Shown: piece after piece, positions 53,102-62,541 of the stretch
Position numbering within the stretch: position 1 is the stretch's first letter
How the letters are laid out: each line of letters opens with the position of its first letter
Origin: G963674685 sp963674685
GTDB taxonomy: Bacteria > Lernaellota > Lernaellaia > JACKCT01
NCBI GenBank assembly: GCA_963674685.2
Contig: CAXXWT010000009.1
Coordinates: forward strand, 970,244 to 1,034,243
DNA: 64,000 nucleotides
Reading direction: 5' to 3'
Translations under genes and position numbers: made by a program
Notes under the pieces: generated by a model
Databases searched by the model: none
Seen by the model: the letters and a program-made list of their open reading frames with translations, nothing else
What the model was told of the DNA's origin: nothing

Positions 53102-55222
53102 TTAGGGAATCAAGCCGTTGCGTTCGATCATGCCGTCGTTGACGGGCATGACGCGGCCCTCGAAATCCTGCGGCAGATCGTTATCATTGTTGCTGATATT
53201 ATTTTCTCCGATCTCCATCGCGGACTGATTTTGCGTGACGATGCTGTTGGTGTTGGTTGTAATGGTGTTTCCCTGAATGATCCCATCGGAATCGTCCGCT
53301 AAAAAGCCGTTGCGCTCATTATCTTCCAGCTCATTATTTTCGATTGTCGTATAGCCTTCGGCGGTTACAACCATGATCCCGTCGCCGAAACTGGTGTCTG
53401 CTGTTACGCCCTGCGTTGTGGTGCGCCGAATGATATTGTCGTTAATTGAGCCGGCCTGGGTCGCCAGAAAGTAAATTCCCGCATTCAGGTTATCTTCGAT
53501 GAGATTATCATGCGCGTTGACGGCGCCGCTTAACTGAACATGAATTCCGTGCCCGAATCTATAGCCGTCGTCATTGGGAGCTCTGAGTTGCGTATTGCGA
53601 ATCTCGTTTTCGTAAATTTCTCCGCTTGAATCGTGAAAATAAATGCCGATCGTGGTGTTCCCGTCCACGATGTTATATGAAACGTCTACATCCGTTGATT
53701 CCTGGACTGTGATTCCTTCTCCGAACTTGTTGTCGGCGTCGGCGACGGTGTCATACACTTCATTTTCGACGATCTGCCCGGTTGATCTGATGTAAACGAT
53801 TCCGCATTCGGCGTTGGCTTCAATGTCGTTTTGCGACACATCAATATTTGAGGAGTCCAGGACGTCGACGCCACGGCCGAAATTCCCCTGGTCGTCCGGT
53901 AATGTATTTGTCACCTCATTGCCCTGAAAAAGGACATCATCGGCGCTGTTGAAAAAAACTCCCGTTCTTTTATTTGAGTCAAAGATATTGTTCGTGACTT
54001 CCAGGTCACTGCCCGAAGTGTAAAGCCCTCTTCCTCCAAGACCGTCATTGTCCGTAAGAGTGCCGGCGACGTAATTGCCGGTTATCGTGTGTCCCTGTCC
54101 GTATAATTCAATACCGCATTCGGTGTTCGCCTCGATGTGGTTGTCCTCGATAATTACCGGGGAGTCGCCGGCGTGGGTCGTGACGTAAATACCTGATGAG
54201 CCATTGCCGTTGATATTGTTTTCATTCACTTCACATGGAGAGTTGTGAATATGAACGCCGTAATTCCCGTTGTATCCCACGTTGTTGCCCGTTACTTCAA
54301 AATCGCTGTCGGCGATCCAGATGCCGATGCCGTTGTAATGCGTTACGGACTGCGTTCCCTGCACCGTATTTCCCGTGATGACTCCGCCGCTGTTGTTGAG
54401 AAAAATTCCGTACTCGGAAGCCTGCAATACCCGGTTTCCCTCTAGGGTCAGGTTATTGCAACTGTTGGCGCTGACTCCGACGCAGCCCGCGTTGATAATG
54501 GAATTGTGCTTTATTTGCGCGCCGTTAGCCCCCGCAAAATTGAAAAACTGCGCCTTATCACGGCGGTTTTTTGAGCGCGAGCCGTTTTCGAAGGATATCC
54601 CCTGCACAAGATTGTCGTCGTGGAACTCTATTGATAAAACGCTTCCCTCTCCCGTGTATGATACTTTGACCAGGAAGTCGCAACGACCCACAAGCGCGAG
54701 CCGGTCATGCTCCAGTTGCAGCGTTTCCGTACTTTCATATTCCCCGGCGGCGATCAGAATATAGGTGTCTTCGCCGGCGGCGGCAAGGGCGTCGTTGAGG
54801 GTTGTAAAAGGGCTTTCCATCGAGCCGTCGGAGACTCCCGAGAAGGCGGCGTTAACGTAAAGCACCTGCTCGTCGGTGAATGTCAGTGAGGGATAGTCGT
54901 CCAGACCGCACTGTTCGGGAATGCACATCTGCAAATCCTCATCCCAGATTTCGCCGTCACTACAGGGATCATCCGTATCGTCGTCTGTGTCGTCATCAGG
55001 CGAATCCGTATCGTCATCCGCGTCATCGTTAGCGTCGTCATCAAGATCGTCGTTCATGTCATCGTCGGAGTCATCGTCCAGGTCGTCGTCGACATCCGGA
55101 TCGTCATCCGGTCCCCCGAGGGGGCCTGAATCATCATCGTCGTCGCCGCAGGCGGCGGAAAATGTGAGCAAAACCAAAGCCGCCGCCATAACCGGGAAAA
55201 GGGAATTACGGAAAGGGATCAT
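53102..55222 (-). CDS. Asp-rich lipoprotein with right-handed parallel beta-helix
   Basis: A 706-residue exported lipoprotein. Signal to Cys25 (FSAAC), then G-D-D-D-D-D and an Asp-rich tract to about residue 86. A DUF1565-like opener (YVNAAFSGVSDGSMESPFTTLNDALAAAG) is followed from about 150 to 680 by PbH1 repeats of roughly 22-24 residues (N-x-I-x-x-N-x-x-x-G-I-x-x pattern, for example NNSGGVITGNTV, EDNHIEANTECGIELYG). Such helices bind or cleave polysaccharides (pectate lyase-like, alginate epimerase-like). No catalytic residues can be named. It is 15 bases downstream of the double FGE lipoprotein gene on the same strand, so both are likely one operon. Confidence 0.87.
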   Translation of the reverse strand: MIPFRNSLFPVMAAALVLLTFSAACGDDDDDSGPLGGPDDDPDVDDDLDDDSDDDMNDDLDDDANDDADDDTDSPDDDTDDDTDDPCSDGEIWDEDLQMCIPEQCGLDDYPSLTFTDEQVLYVNAAFSGVSDGSMESPFTTLNDALAAAGEDTYILIAAGEYESTETLQLEHDRLALVGRCDFLVKVSYTGEGSVLSIEFHDDNLVQGISFENGSRSKNRRDKAQFFNFAGANGAQIKHNSIINAGCVGVSANSCNNLTLEGNRVLQASEYGIFLNNSGGVITGNTVQGTQSVTHYNGIGIWIADSDFEVTGNNVGYNGNYGVHIHNSPCEVNENNINGNGSSGIYVTTHAGDSPVIIEDNHIEANTECGIELYGQGHTITGNYVAGTLTDNDGLGGRGLYTSGSDLEVTNNIFDSNKRTGVFFNSADDVLFQGNEVTNTLPDDQGNFGRGVDVLDSSNIDVSQNDIEANAECGIVYIRSTGQIVENEVYDTVADADNKFGEGITVQESTDVDVSYNIVDGNTTIGIYFHDSSGEIYENEIRNTQLRAPNDDGYRFGHGIHVQLSGAVNAHDNLIEDNLNAGIYFLATQAGSINDNIIRRTTTQGVTADTSFGDGIMVVTAEGYTTIENNELEDNERNGFLADDSDGIIQGNTITTNTNSIVTQNQSAMEIGENNISNNDNDLPQDFEGRVMPVNDGMIERNGLIP

Positions 55223-55237
55223 GATGCAATCCTCTCT

Positions 55238-57328
55238 TTACATTGAATTCAACTCAGACAATGTTCTGGCGACGCGGAATCCTAGGTTGTAACTTCGATA
55301 ACTTTCCTGCCATTTAAAACGATGCGCCGAACGGCACCATTCGGCGTTGTTGTTCCATGCGCCTCCGCGATGAGCCTTGAGGCCCGGAACAGGCTGTCCT
55401 TCAGGATCGACGGGGGGCAAGGAACCGTAATTCGCATAAGTATCCCAAACCCATTCGTAGACATTGCCGCTCATATCGTATAATCCCCACGAGTTTGGAT
55501 CTTTAAGGCCGACGGGATGGGGGCTGCCGCTGGCGTTGCCGCAATACCAGCCGATCTGGAAAAGATTCGGGTCCAGGGGATCGCATTCCGTGTACGTAAT
55601 GTCGCCGTTGTAGAAAGCCGTTGTCGTCGTCGCCCGAGCGGCATATTCCCATTCGGCCTCCGTGGGCAGTCTGTAACCGATGCATTCGTATACCGAGTCA
55701 ACATTGTTGAGGGCAATTGTAGCGTTGACGATGCCGTAATTATCCTGGCAATATCGTATGTCGTCCCCGGGACTTGAGTCATAGCATGACAGGTCGCTTA
55801 AGATGTAACAGGGCTCAAGCCCGGCCTCGTTCGACAGGAAAATTGTATAGGCGACAGCGTCAAACCAGGAAACATACTCAACCGGGCAGTTTTCGCCGCA
55901 ATCCCAGAACTGACTTCGGTTGCTGCCCGTGAGGTCCTCAAAATCTTTTTGCGTGACTTCGCGGGTCATCAACTCGAAGTCATGAGTCAATGTGACTGTT
56001 CGTAGAATTTCATCGCCTCCCCGTCCCGGCTCGTTTGTCGGGCTGCCCATCTGGAACTGGCCCGCATCGATCGCGACGAATCCCTCCGAAACATCGTCGT
56101 CGCCGGTGTCGTCGTCAAGGTCATCATCTACGTCGTCGTCCAGATCGTCGTTCACATCATCATCAACGTCATCATTGACATCATCGTCCAAGTCATCATC
56201 CATATCGTCATCCACGGGAATTCCCAGTGTTCTCACGAGTCGGAAACCAAGATCGTCGTTTGGCTGATCCGGCGGACTGCTGTCGCGGGCGGCGCTACGG
56301 CATTTTCTGGCGACGAAGCCCCACGCCCCTCCCCGGCAGGCGCGACTCGAACCGACGCTTGGTCCGGCAGGATCGCTTTCGGGGCTTTGCGTGTAGTAAT
56401 CGTAATTATACCAATCCCACACCCACTCGCGAACATTGCCGCTCATGTCATGCAAATCAAAATCATTTGCCGTTTTAAGTCCGACATCATGGGTTGCGTC
56501 TTCGGCATTGCCGCAATACCAGCCGATTGAATCCAGATTGGAATCCAAGGGCTCGCATTCCTGATTGGCGATATCACCGGTGTAAAATGCCGTATCCGTT
56601 CCTGCGCGCGCCGCATATTCCCACTCGGCTTCCGTGGGAAGGCGATAACCCGCGCAGTCGACTACGGAATCCACGTTGTTCAATTCAAGGTTCGCTCTGT
56701 CGATATATCCATGTCCGCCGCAGTAATCCGGCGCCTGGCCTTGTGTTCCGTCGACGCACCAGATATCCGAAAGTAAATAGCAAGGAGGATATCCTTCCTG
56801 AATGGAGTAATTGATTGAAAAGGCCAAAGCATCCCACCAACTCACACGCTCGACGGGTTGACTGTCATTTCGTGAAGAAAAACTGCTTGGGTTGTAACCC
56901 ATAATGCTTTCATAAAGACCTTGCGCGACCTCATGCCGCATCATTTCAATAGCGTTTGTCAGTTGAACGGCATGGATGTTTTCATAGGCTTCACGCCCGG
57001 GCTCATCTTCCGGGCTGCCCATTTGAAACGATCCGGAAGGAACGCAAACGAATCCATCCGTCAGTTCCCCTTCACAATCATCATCGCTGTCATCATTGAC
57101 ATCGTCATCCGAATCATCGTCGACATCATCATCCGAATCGTCGTCAGGCGTAGTCGCATCATCGTTAACGTCGTCGATATCGTCATTGAGGACATTGTCA
57201 TTATTTACATCATCATTTGCGTTGATCCTGCTATCGCCGTCGTCATCATCGCCTGAGCAGGAAATTGAACATATAGCGCAGACAAGAATAATGGAAAGCA
57301 ATAAAGCACCAAAGTGATTTGGCCGCAT
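55238..57328 (-). CDS. Asp-rich lipoprotein with two FGE/SUMF1-fold domains
   Basis: A 696-residue exported lipoprotein with candidate lipid Cys24 (SISC; Cys20 also possible), then S-G-D-D-D-D and an Asp-rich tract to about 84. FGE-sulfatase (SUMF1) domains lie at about 90-370 and 415-690, separated by a second Asp-rich linker of about 40 residues. Both carry GYRLPTEAEWEYAAR, MSGNVxEWVWD and RGGAW...CRSA. Active formylglycine-generating enzymes have a Cys pair (G-G-S-x-x-C-x4-C); here the first position is Phe (GGAWGFVARKC) or Asn (GGAWNNNAEWC), so formylglycine formation is unlikely. AGGAGG precedes the ATG by 7 nt. It is the first gene of a two-gene unit with the beta-helix lipoprotein. Confidence 0.9.
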   Translation of the reverse strand: MRPNHFGALLLSIILVCAICSISCSGDDDDGDSRINANDDVNNDNVLNDDIDDVNDDATTPDDDSDDDVDDDSDDDVNDDSDDDCEGELTDGFVCVPSGSFQMGSPEDEPGREAYENIHAVQLTNAIEMMRHEVAQGLYESIMGYNPSSFSSRNDSQPVERVSWWDALAFSINYSIQEGYPPCYLLSDIWCVDGTQGQAPDYCGGHGYIDRANLELNNVDSVVDCAGYRLPTEAEWEYAARAGTDTAFYTGDIANQECEPLDSNLDSIGWYCGNAEDATHDVGLKTANDFDLHDMSGNVREWVWDWYNYDYYTQSPESDPAGPSVGSSRACRGGAWGFVARKCRSAARDSSPPDQPNDDLGFRLVRTLGIPVDDDMDDDLDDDVNDDVDDDVNDDLDDDVDDDLDDDTGDDDVSEGFVAIDAGQFQMGSPTNEPGRGGDEILRTVTLTHDFELMTREVTQKDFEDLTGSNRSQFWDCGENCPVEYVSWFDAVAYTIFLSNEAGLEPCYILSDLSCYDSSPGDDIRYCQDNYGIVNATIALNNVDSVYECIGYRLPTEAEWEYAARATTTTAFYNGDITYTECDPLDPNLFQIGWYCGNASGSPHPVGLKDPNSWGLYDMSGNVYEWVWDTYANYGSLPPVDPEGQPVPGLKAHRGGAWNNNAEWCRSAHRFKWQESYRSYNLGFRVARTLSELNSM

Positions 57329-57514
57329 GGCGCATCCTCCTGTTAACCATTAATTTTTATCAAAATTTAACTTTTCATTCAAACGGATTTTTACCCGGAT
57401 CAGGAGTTATACTATTTGATCGGTAATATTGAATTGAGTGATATGGCACATATGAGACGATGTATCCATGATGCCAGGATACCGTGCCTGTTCATGGAGT
57501 TGACTTTTGCCGCG

Positions 57515-58711
57515 TTATCGAACGACGGGTGATTCGACAATCATGGAAAACAACTGGCCCATGTTGCCCAAAAAGAAGATTCGGTCCGATTCGACGGCGA
57601 AATCGCCGGAAATGCCGACGCCGGGATTCCAGCGCCAGCGAACCGACCCCGTTTCATGATCCAGGGCGTAAAGAAAACCGTAATTCGAGGCGGAAAAAAC
57701 GACGTCTTTGAAGATGACGGGCGAATTGGCGTTCTTTCGTCTCCTTACCGGGCCTTGCGCAAGGCTTCGGCTTTTATCTTCCCGGCGGATATCCGTTTTC
57801 CAGATAACCTCGCCCGAAAATTTATCAACGGCGACAATGGGACCCATGGATGTCGATACGAATAAAGCGTCGCCTTTCACCACGGGTTTTGAAACGCTTT
57901 CCCCGCCTTCGTATTTCCAGCGTATTTCCCCGTCACGGCGGCCCAGTCCGTATAAATTGCCGTCGTAGGCCGCCACGTAAAGAAAGTCGCCGTCGAGCAC
58001 GGGCGTGGAATCCACATCCGTCAGCTGCTCGCCGATGTTGAGGAGGTTTTTCCAAACTTCCCGGCCGTCGTCGGGATTCATGGCAACGATATAGCCGTCG
58101 GAAAATCCCGCGAACAGCAGATCGTCCTGAATGACGATCCCGGAAACGCCCTTGACGGTGAATGTTCCGGGAACATCTCTTTGGTGCATCCACATCCATT
58201 GGCCGTTTTCGGCGTCGAGACAGTAGATTCGGTTGTGGCTCGTGGCGAAATATATTTTTCCATTTTTCAAGGCGGGATGGCCAAGGACTTCGCCGGAAGC
58301 CTTGTATGTCCATTTCGCCATGCCTGTTTTCGTATCCAGGGCGTAAAACATGCCGTCCGAGTCGCCGAAAGCGATGACATTTTCATCCACGGCCGCGGCG
58401 CATTCCACGGGACCGTAGGCGACGAATTGCCAGAGGACGTCGCCGCTTGATTTATTGAGGGCGAAAAATCCGCCGGTGCTCACGCCGACGTATATTTTAT
58501 CCTTGAAAACAACCGGGGATGAGAATTCCAGGGGTCTGAAAGGAACGTTGTCGCCGTATTTTACAAGCGGCGTGATCCAGACCATTTTCAGCGGAAGATC
58601 AAGTTTTCGGTTTTCGACGAATCGCTTTTGAGCGGGATTCGCGGCATCCGGAGCGAGGGCGGGGACGCATCCGGTAAAAACAAGAAGGAGAATTGTCAGT
58701 ACACGTCGCAT
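57515..58711 (-). CDS. bamB: BamB-like PQQ-type beta-propeller lipoprotein
   Basis: A 398-residue lipoprotein with the lipobox VFTGC (about residues 11-15) and eight-bladed PQQ-type propeller repeats (VVFKDKIYVGVSTGGFFALNKSSGDVLWQ; DNVIAFGDSDGMFYALDTKTGMAKW). This matches BamB, the BAM-complex lipoprotein that helps insert outer-membrane barrels. The ATG at 58711 starts the lipoprotein signal; a longer frame to 58747 would overlap the gene upstream. Its upstream partner is a YfgM-like protein, reproducing the yfgM-bamB pair of gammaproteobacteria. Confidence 0.85.
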   Translation of the reverse strand: MRRVLTILLLVFTGCVPALAPDAANPAQKRFVENRKLDLPLKMVWITPLVKYGDNVPFRPLEFSSPVVFKDKIYVGVSTGGFFALNKSSGDVLWQFVAYGPVECAAAVDENVIAFGDSDGMFYALDTKTGMAKWTYKASGEVLGHPALKNGKIYFATSHNRIYCLDAENGQWMWMHQRDVPGTFTVKGVSGIVIQDDLLFAGFSDGYIVAMNPDDGREVWKNLLNIGEQLTDVDSTPVLDGDFLYVAAYDGNLYGLGRRDGEIRWKYEGGESVSKPVVKGDALFVSTSMGPIVAVDKFSGEVIWKTDIRREDKSRSLAQGPVRRRKNANSPVIFKDVVFSASNYGFLYALDHETGSVRWRWNPGVGISGDFAVESDRIFFLGNMGQLFSMIVESPVVR

Positions 58712-58736
58712 GTTGACGATAGCGGATGCGCGTCCA

Positions 58737-59486
58737 TCAGCTTGCATTGAGTTCCTGCAGCTTTTTCAAAATGGAGATTTGTCGTTCAATTTGCCTTTTG
58801 TTGGGATCGGCGTCGCCTGTCTCACTCAGATAAGCTTCGAGATTTTCCTGGGCGGCGCTAAAGTCCTTCTGAATTTCCTGCACCCGGGCCATGTGAAGGT
58901 AGCTTTGCCTTTTCAGATACGGATCCTTGTCGTTTTCCTGCATTTTTTTGAAGGCGGCCAGCGCCTCATCGTAGTTTTTTACGGCTTCCTCGCAATATCC
59001 GAGAGCCTGCCATGCGATGGACCACAGGGGATTGGACGAATCGGCGTTTTTCAGAAACTTTCTGTATTCAACGGCTGCTTCTTCGTTCTTCAGAAGATGC
59101 TGATAGGAAAGCGCCGTGTAAAAATGCGCCAATTGACCCTGCTTCGTTCGTTCGTATTTCCTGGAAACCTCGGTAAATTTTTCCAGGGCCGCTTCATATC
59201 GCTCCTGTTCGGAATCGAATTCGGCGGATTCGTTATCCTCCCCGGACGCAACCGGCGCATAGAAAACTTTTTCCGCCTGCGCCATGGCGCCCACGGATTG
59301 CGATTTTCCGCTTTGCATGAAATAGCGAACACCGAAAATGATGACGACGACGCCGAAAAATCCGGCGATTCCCAATCCGACAACCTTGCGATGCTCGTAA
59401 AAACGCAAAGAAAGTTGCTTTAACCAGGACAGAAATTCGTCGTCGCTTTTGATTTGCTTTCGCGTGACCTTGATTTTCTTCGCCAA
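58737..59486 (-). CDS. yfgM: YfgM-like TPR membrane protein
   Basis: A 249-residue inner-membrane protein with one N-terminal membrane segment (about residues 34-55, VVGLGIAGFFGVVVIIFGVRYFM) and TPR-type helical repeats in the periplasm (FYTALSYQHLLKNEEAAVEYRKFL; ALGYCEEAVKNYDEALAAFKKM). YfgM ancillary factors associate with SecYEG and periplasmic chaperones. The start is TTG at 59486 with GGAGG 7 nt before it. A candidate promoter is TTGACA (59555-59550) with TAACAT (59531-59526), 18-base spacing. The stop is 25 bases before the bamB start. Confidence 0.82.
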   Translation of the reverse strand: MAKKIKVTRKQIKSDDEFLSWLKQLSLRFYEHRKVVGLGIAGFFGVVVIIFGVRYFMQSGKSQSVGAMAQAEKVFYAPVASGEDNESAEFDSEQERYEAALEKFTEVSRKYERTKQGQLAHFYTALSYQHLLKNEEAAVEYRKFLKNADSSNPLWSIAWQALGYCEEAVKNYDEALAAFKKMQENDKDPYLKRQSYLHMARVQEIQKDFSAAQENLEAYLSETGDADPNKRQIERQISILKKLQELNAS

Positions 59487-59715
59487 GGTTCGTCCTCCCT
59501 TTCACACAGGAAGTGAAACGCGCGCATGTTAGCCATGCCCGCATCGAACTGTCAATTGTTGCGCGAGCAATATCGAGATTCATTGCTTCAGGCATGTTGA
59601 CGTCGGCTTGAGGCTTGGATAGTTTGTTAAATGGCAAGCGCCGCATGTTGTTCCGAATATTCGACGGGAATCCAAGCGCGCATGCGAGTCAAACAAAAAC
59701 ATTTCGGGGGAACAC

Positions 59716-60648
59716 ATGACAGCCTTCAATGACATTCCCGGCGACAGCAAAGTATGGAAAAACGGCGAGTTTATCGACTGGAAAGACGCGACCGTGCATG
59801 TCATGGTCCACGGCCTTCACTACGGCTCCAGCGTTTTTGAGGGAATTCGTTGTTACAATACGCCGAAAGGTTCGACCATCTGGAGGCTCGACGAGCACGT
59901 CCAGCGCCTGTTGGACTCCGCGAAAATGTACCGTATGGATATCCCCTACTCCTACGACGAATTATTTGCGGCGAACGTTGAAACCGTCAGAACCAATAAA
60001 TTCAAGGAGTGCTACCTGCGCCCCATCGTCTTTCGCGGAACCGGACCGTTCGGGGTTTTCGGCCGCAATAATACGATTGAAACATACATCTGCGCCTGGG
60101 AATGGGGAGCCTATCTCGGACCGGAGGCCCTGGAAAAAGGCGTCAATGTCATGTTCGCCTCATGGAATCGTTTCGCCGCCAACACCATGCCCGCCATGGC
60201 GAAATGCGGCGCCAATTACGCCAATAGCCAGTTGATCAAAATGGAGGCCATGGCCAACGGATACGTGGAGGGCATCGCCCTGGACACGAACGGATGCATC
60301 AGCGAGGGCAGCGGCGAAAATATCTTCGTGATCCGCAAAGGAAAGGTCATGACTCCCCCGTTGAGCAACTGCGTGTTGCCGGGAATTACCCGCGACGCGG
60401 TGATCACGGTTTTGAAGGAGCTCGGCTACGAGGTTGTCGAGGCGTCCATCCCGCGCGAAATGGTCTATATCGCCGATGAAGTGTTTTTCACGGGAACGGC
60501 CGCGGAAGTTACGCCGATCGCCAGCGTCGACAAAATTCCAATCGGCCCCGGCAGGCGCGGCCCAATTACAAAAGCCGTCCAGGATCGTTTTTTCCAGTAC
60601 GTGAACGGAGAACTGGAAGATCAGTACGGTTGGCATACATACGTATAG
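59716..60648 (+). CDS. ilvE: Branched-chain amino acid aminotransferase
   Basis: PLP-dependent class IV aminotransferase (310 residues; E. coli IlvE 309) catalysing the last step of Val, Leu and Ile synthesis. The start MTAFNDIPGDSKVWKNGEFI leads into HGLHYGSSVFEGIRCY; PLP-Lys163 is in MAMAKCGANYANSQ-type text, followed by EGSGENIFVIRKGKV and LPGITRDAVI. EVFFTGTAAEVTPI near 255 is the family C-terminal signature. GGGGG precedes the ATG. No leader peptide or T-box is apparent upstream. Confidence 0.95.
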   Translation: MTAFNDIPGDSKVWKNGEFIDWKDATVHVMVHGLHYGSSVFEGIRCYNTPKGSTIWRLDEHVQRLLDSAKMYRMDIPYSYDELFAANVETVRTNKFKECYLRPIVFRGTGPFGVFGRNNTIETYICAWEWGAYLGPEALEKGVNVMFASWNRFAANTMPAMAKCGANYANSQLIKMEAMANGYVEGIALDTNGCISEGSGENIFVIRKGKVMTPPLSNCVLPGITRDAVITVLKELGYEVVEASIPREMVYIADEVFFTGTAAEVTPIASVDKIPIGPGRRGPITKAVQDRFFQYVNGELEDQYGWHTYV

Positions 60649-60652
60649 AAAA

Positions 60653-62395
60653 ATGACGGAAGAAAATAAGAACTCCGCCAGGAATTTTCTGGCGATTGTC
60701 CTTCTTCTGATCTGCTGCAGCGCGTTTTTCCTGTCGGCTCTGTCGAATCCCGACAGCGCATTCGTCGGCGTTTTGCTCGGAAAAGGCGACGCCGAAGGAA
60801 CCATGTGGTGGAACTGGACCGTCAAGGAAAACCTGCTGTCGGGACGATGGCCCGCTGAAGCCTCTTCGATTTTTTATCCGTACGGTGTGAAACTGGCCCT
60901 TTTTTACGGTTCCCCTCTCAACAGCCTACTTTATTTTCCCTTCAACGCCCTGATTTCTCTTCCTTTTTCCAACACGGTTTATTGCATCATCCTTCTTTTC
61001 GCGGACGCGATCTTTGCTTTTATTTATTTTAACCGGCAAACGAAAAGTCCCGTTATTTCCCTATTTATCGCCGCCATATGGGCTCTGGCGCCCATGAAGT
61101 TTATGGAATACGGAGACGGTCATTTACCGCAGATTCCGGTTTGTTTTATCCCTTTGATTTTTCTCGGCCTGGAATTGATGAACACGCGGCCCAGCGTCCA
61201 AAGTTGCCTTGCCGCAAGCCTGTTTCTGGTTCTGGACGCGTGTGGATATTATCAGCACGCGTTTGCCGTTTTGTTCATTTTTATTTTCTTTTTTACCTGG
61301 GGACTGATCACGCGCATACGGGAAAAAAACGGCCTTGCAAAATTTATCGCCGGCTATTTATGCGCCGCCGCCGCCGTCATCGTCGGCGCATGGATATTTT
61401 ATAAACCTTTGATTTCCAATTCGCTTTCTCTGTTGCCGGAAACCGGTTTCGTCTATCCGGACAGCCTCCCCGCCGCTGCCATCGATTTGTTAAGACTTCC
61501 GGGCGGCGTGTTCTTTGAAAAAACAAGCCTTGTATCCGTTGATTTTCATGGCTCATTTGCGCAGCATGCGATCCTTGTTTACAGCGCCCTGGCGGCGATG
61601 CTGGTCGTGACGGCCATCTTGCTGAAACCGCGAAAAACATGGCCTTATGTGCTGATGTCGTTATTTTTTGTCGTGCTTTTGCTGGCGCCGTTTATCAACC
61701 GGCCTGACACATTTTGGCCTTACGCGCATTTCGCCGCATGCGCCGCAATCGCCTGGGGTTTCGGAAAAGACAAATTGGAGCGCGGCGCGGCCGTGAAAAA
61801 CGCATCGAAGGTTTGGTTGATCGTTATTTGTTTTATTATGGTTTCTCTATCGATTCTGTATGTCCATGAACGGCCCTTTATCTCAAAATTCAATAAGTCT
61901 CCCGTGATAGATTCCCTGCGTGATTCTCCGGGAAAGGCTTTTTTACCTTTGCCGTCGGGACCTCTTGACGATTACTTTCTGCCCGCCGTTGTCTTGTCCG
62001 GCAAAGCTCTTGTGGGCGGAAGAGGCAGGGACCCGGGTTATCTTATCCCACGGAAATGGGAAGAATTGTCGTCGAAAAACAAGACGTTGGCGTCGTTGAA
62101 AGAGTGGACTCCCCACAATCCGGATCGGTTCATTGACATGGGGGGCGTCAAGGAACTCATTTCCATCGGAGTAGACCGCGCGCTGTTGGATAAACAAGCC
62201 CTGCTGCAATATTTCGAAAATCCCTTTCTTCCTCCCGGAGACGAGAATGAATTCGGGCCCATGATCAATGAGGTCATGGAAAAATTTGGAGATCCCATTA
62301 TCGAAGATCGCCGTTTCGTCCTTTTCAGTCTTCCTCGAATACAATTCATGAAAAAAACAGACATTTCGACGGTTGAAGCAATAGCGCAGCAGTAA
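60653..62395 (+). CDS. Multi-spanning membrane protein, possible GT-C-type glycosyltransferase
   Basis: A 580-residue protein with about 11 hydrophobic segments between residues 12 and 400 and a soluble C-terminal domain of about 150 residues. An early acidic motif KGDAEGTMWWNW (about 44-55) sits in the first periplasmic loop, the place of the Asp in GT-C glycosyltransferases, and PYAHFAACAAIAWGFG is later. Overall it looks like the YfhO/DUF2079-type set of lipid-linked sugar transferases, but no family is firm. It starts 4 bases after the ilvE stop, although ilvE gives no hint of a shared role. Confidence 0.7.
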   Translation: MTEENKNSARNFLAIVLLLICCSAFFLSALSNPDSAFVGVLLGKGDAEGTMWWNWTVKENLLSGRWPAEASSIFYPYGVKLALFYGSPLNSLLYFPFNALISLPFSNTVYCIILLFADAIFAFIYFNRQTKSPVISLFIAAIWALAPMKFMEYGDGHLPQIPVCFIPLIFLGLELMNTRPSVQSCLAASLFLVLDACGYYQHAFAVLFIFIFFFTWGLITRIREKNGLAKFIAGYLCAAAAVIVGAWIFYKPLISNSLSLLPETGFVYPDSLPAAAIDLLRLPGGVFFEKTSLVSVDFHGSFAQHAILVYSALAAMLVVTAILLKPRKTWPYVLMSLFFVVLLLAPFINRPDTFWPYAHFAACAAIAWGFGKDKLERGAAVKNASKVWLIVICFIMVSLSILYVHERPFISKFNKSPVIDSLRDSPGKAFLPLPSGPLDDYFLPAVVLSGKALVGGRGRDPGYLIPRKWEELSSKNKTLASLKEWTPHNPDRFIDMGGVKELISIGVDRALLDKQALLQYFENPFLPPGDENEFGPMINEVMEKFGDPIIEDRRFVLFSLPRIQFMKKTDISTVEAIAQQ

Positions 62396-62541
62396 TAATT
62401 GTCACAATTCGGACCCACCGGCAGGAAACCTCAATAAAATCCATGCCGAAGGTGTAATTCTTGAGGATTTCCTTTAGGAATTGCGACGGAAACGGCGCTC
62501 GATTGGCAATCGACTCTTTCCACTCCAATAGGGCGCTTAAA

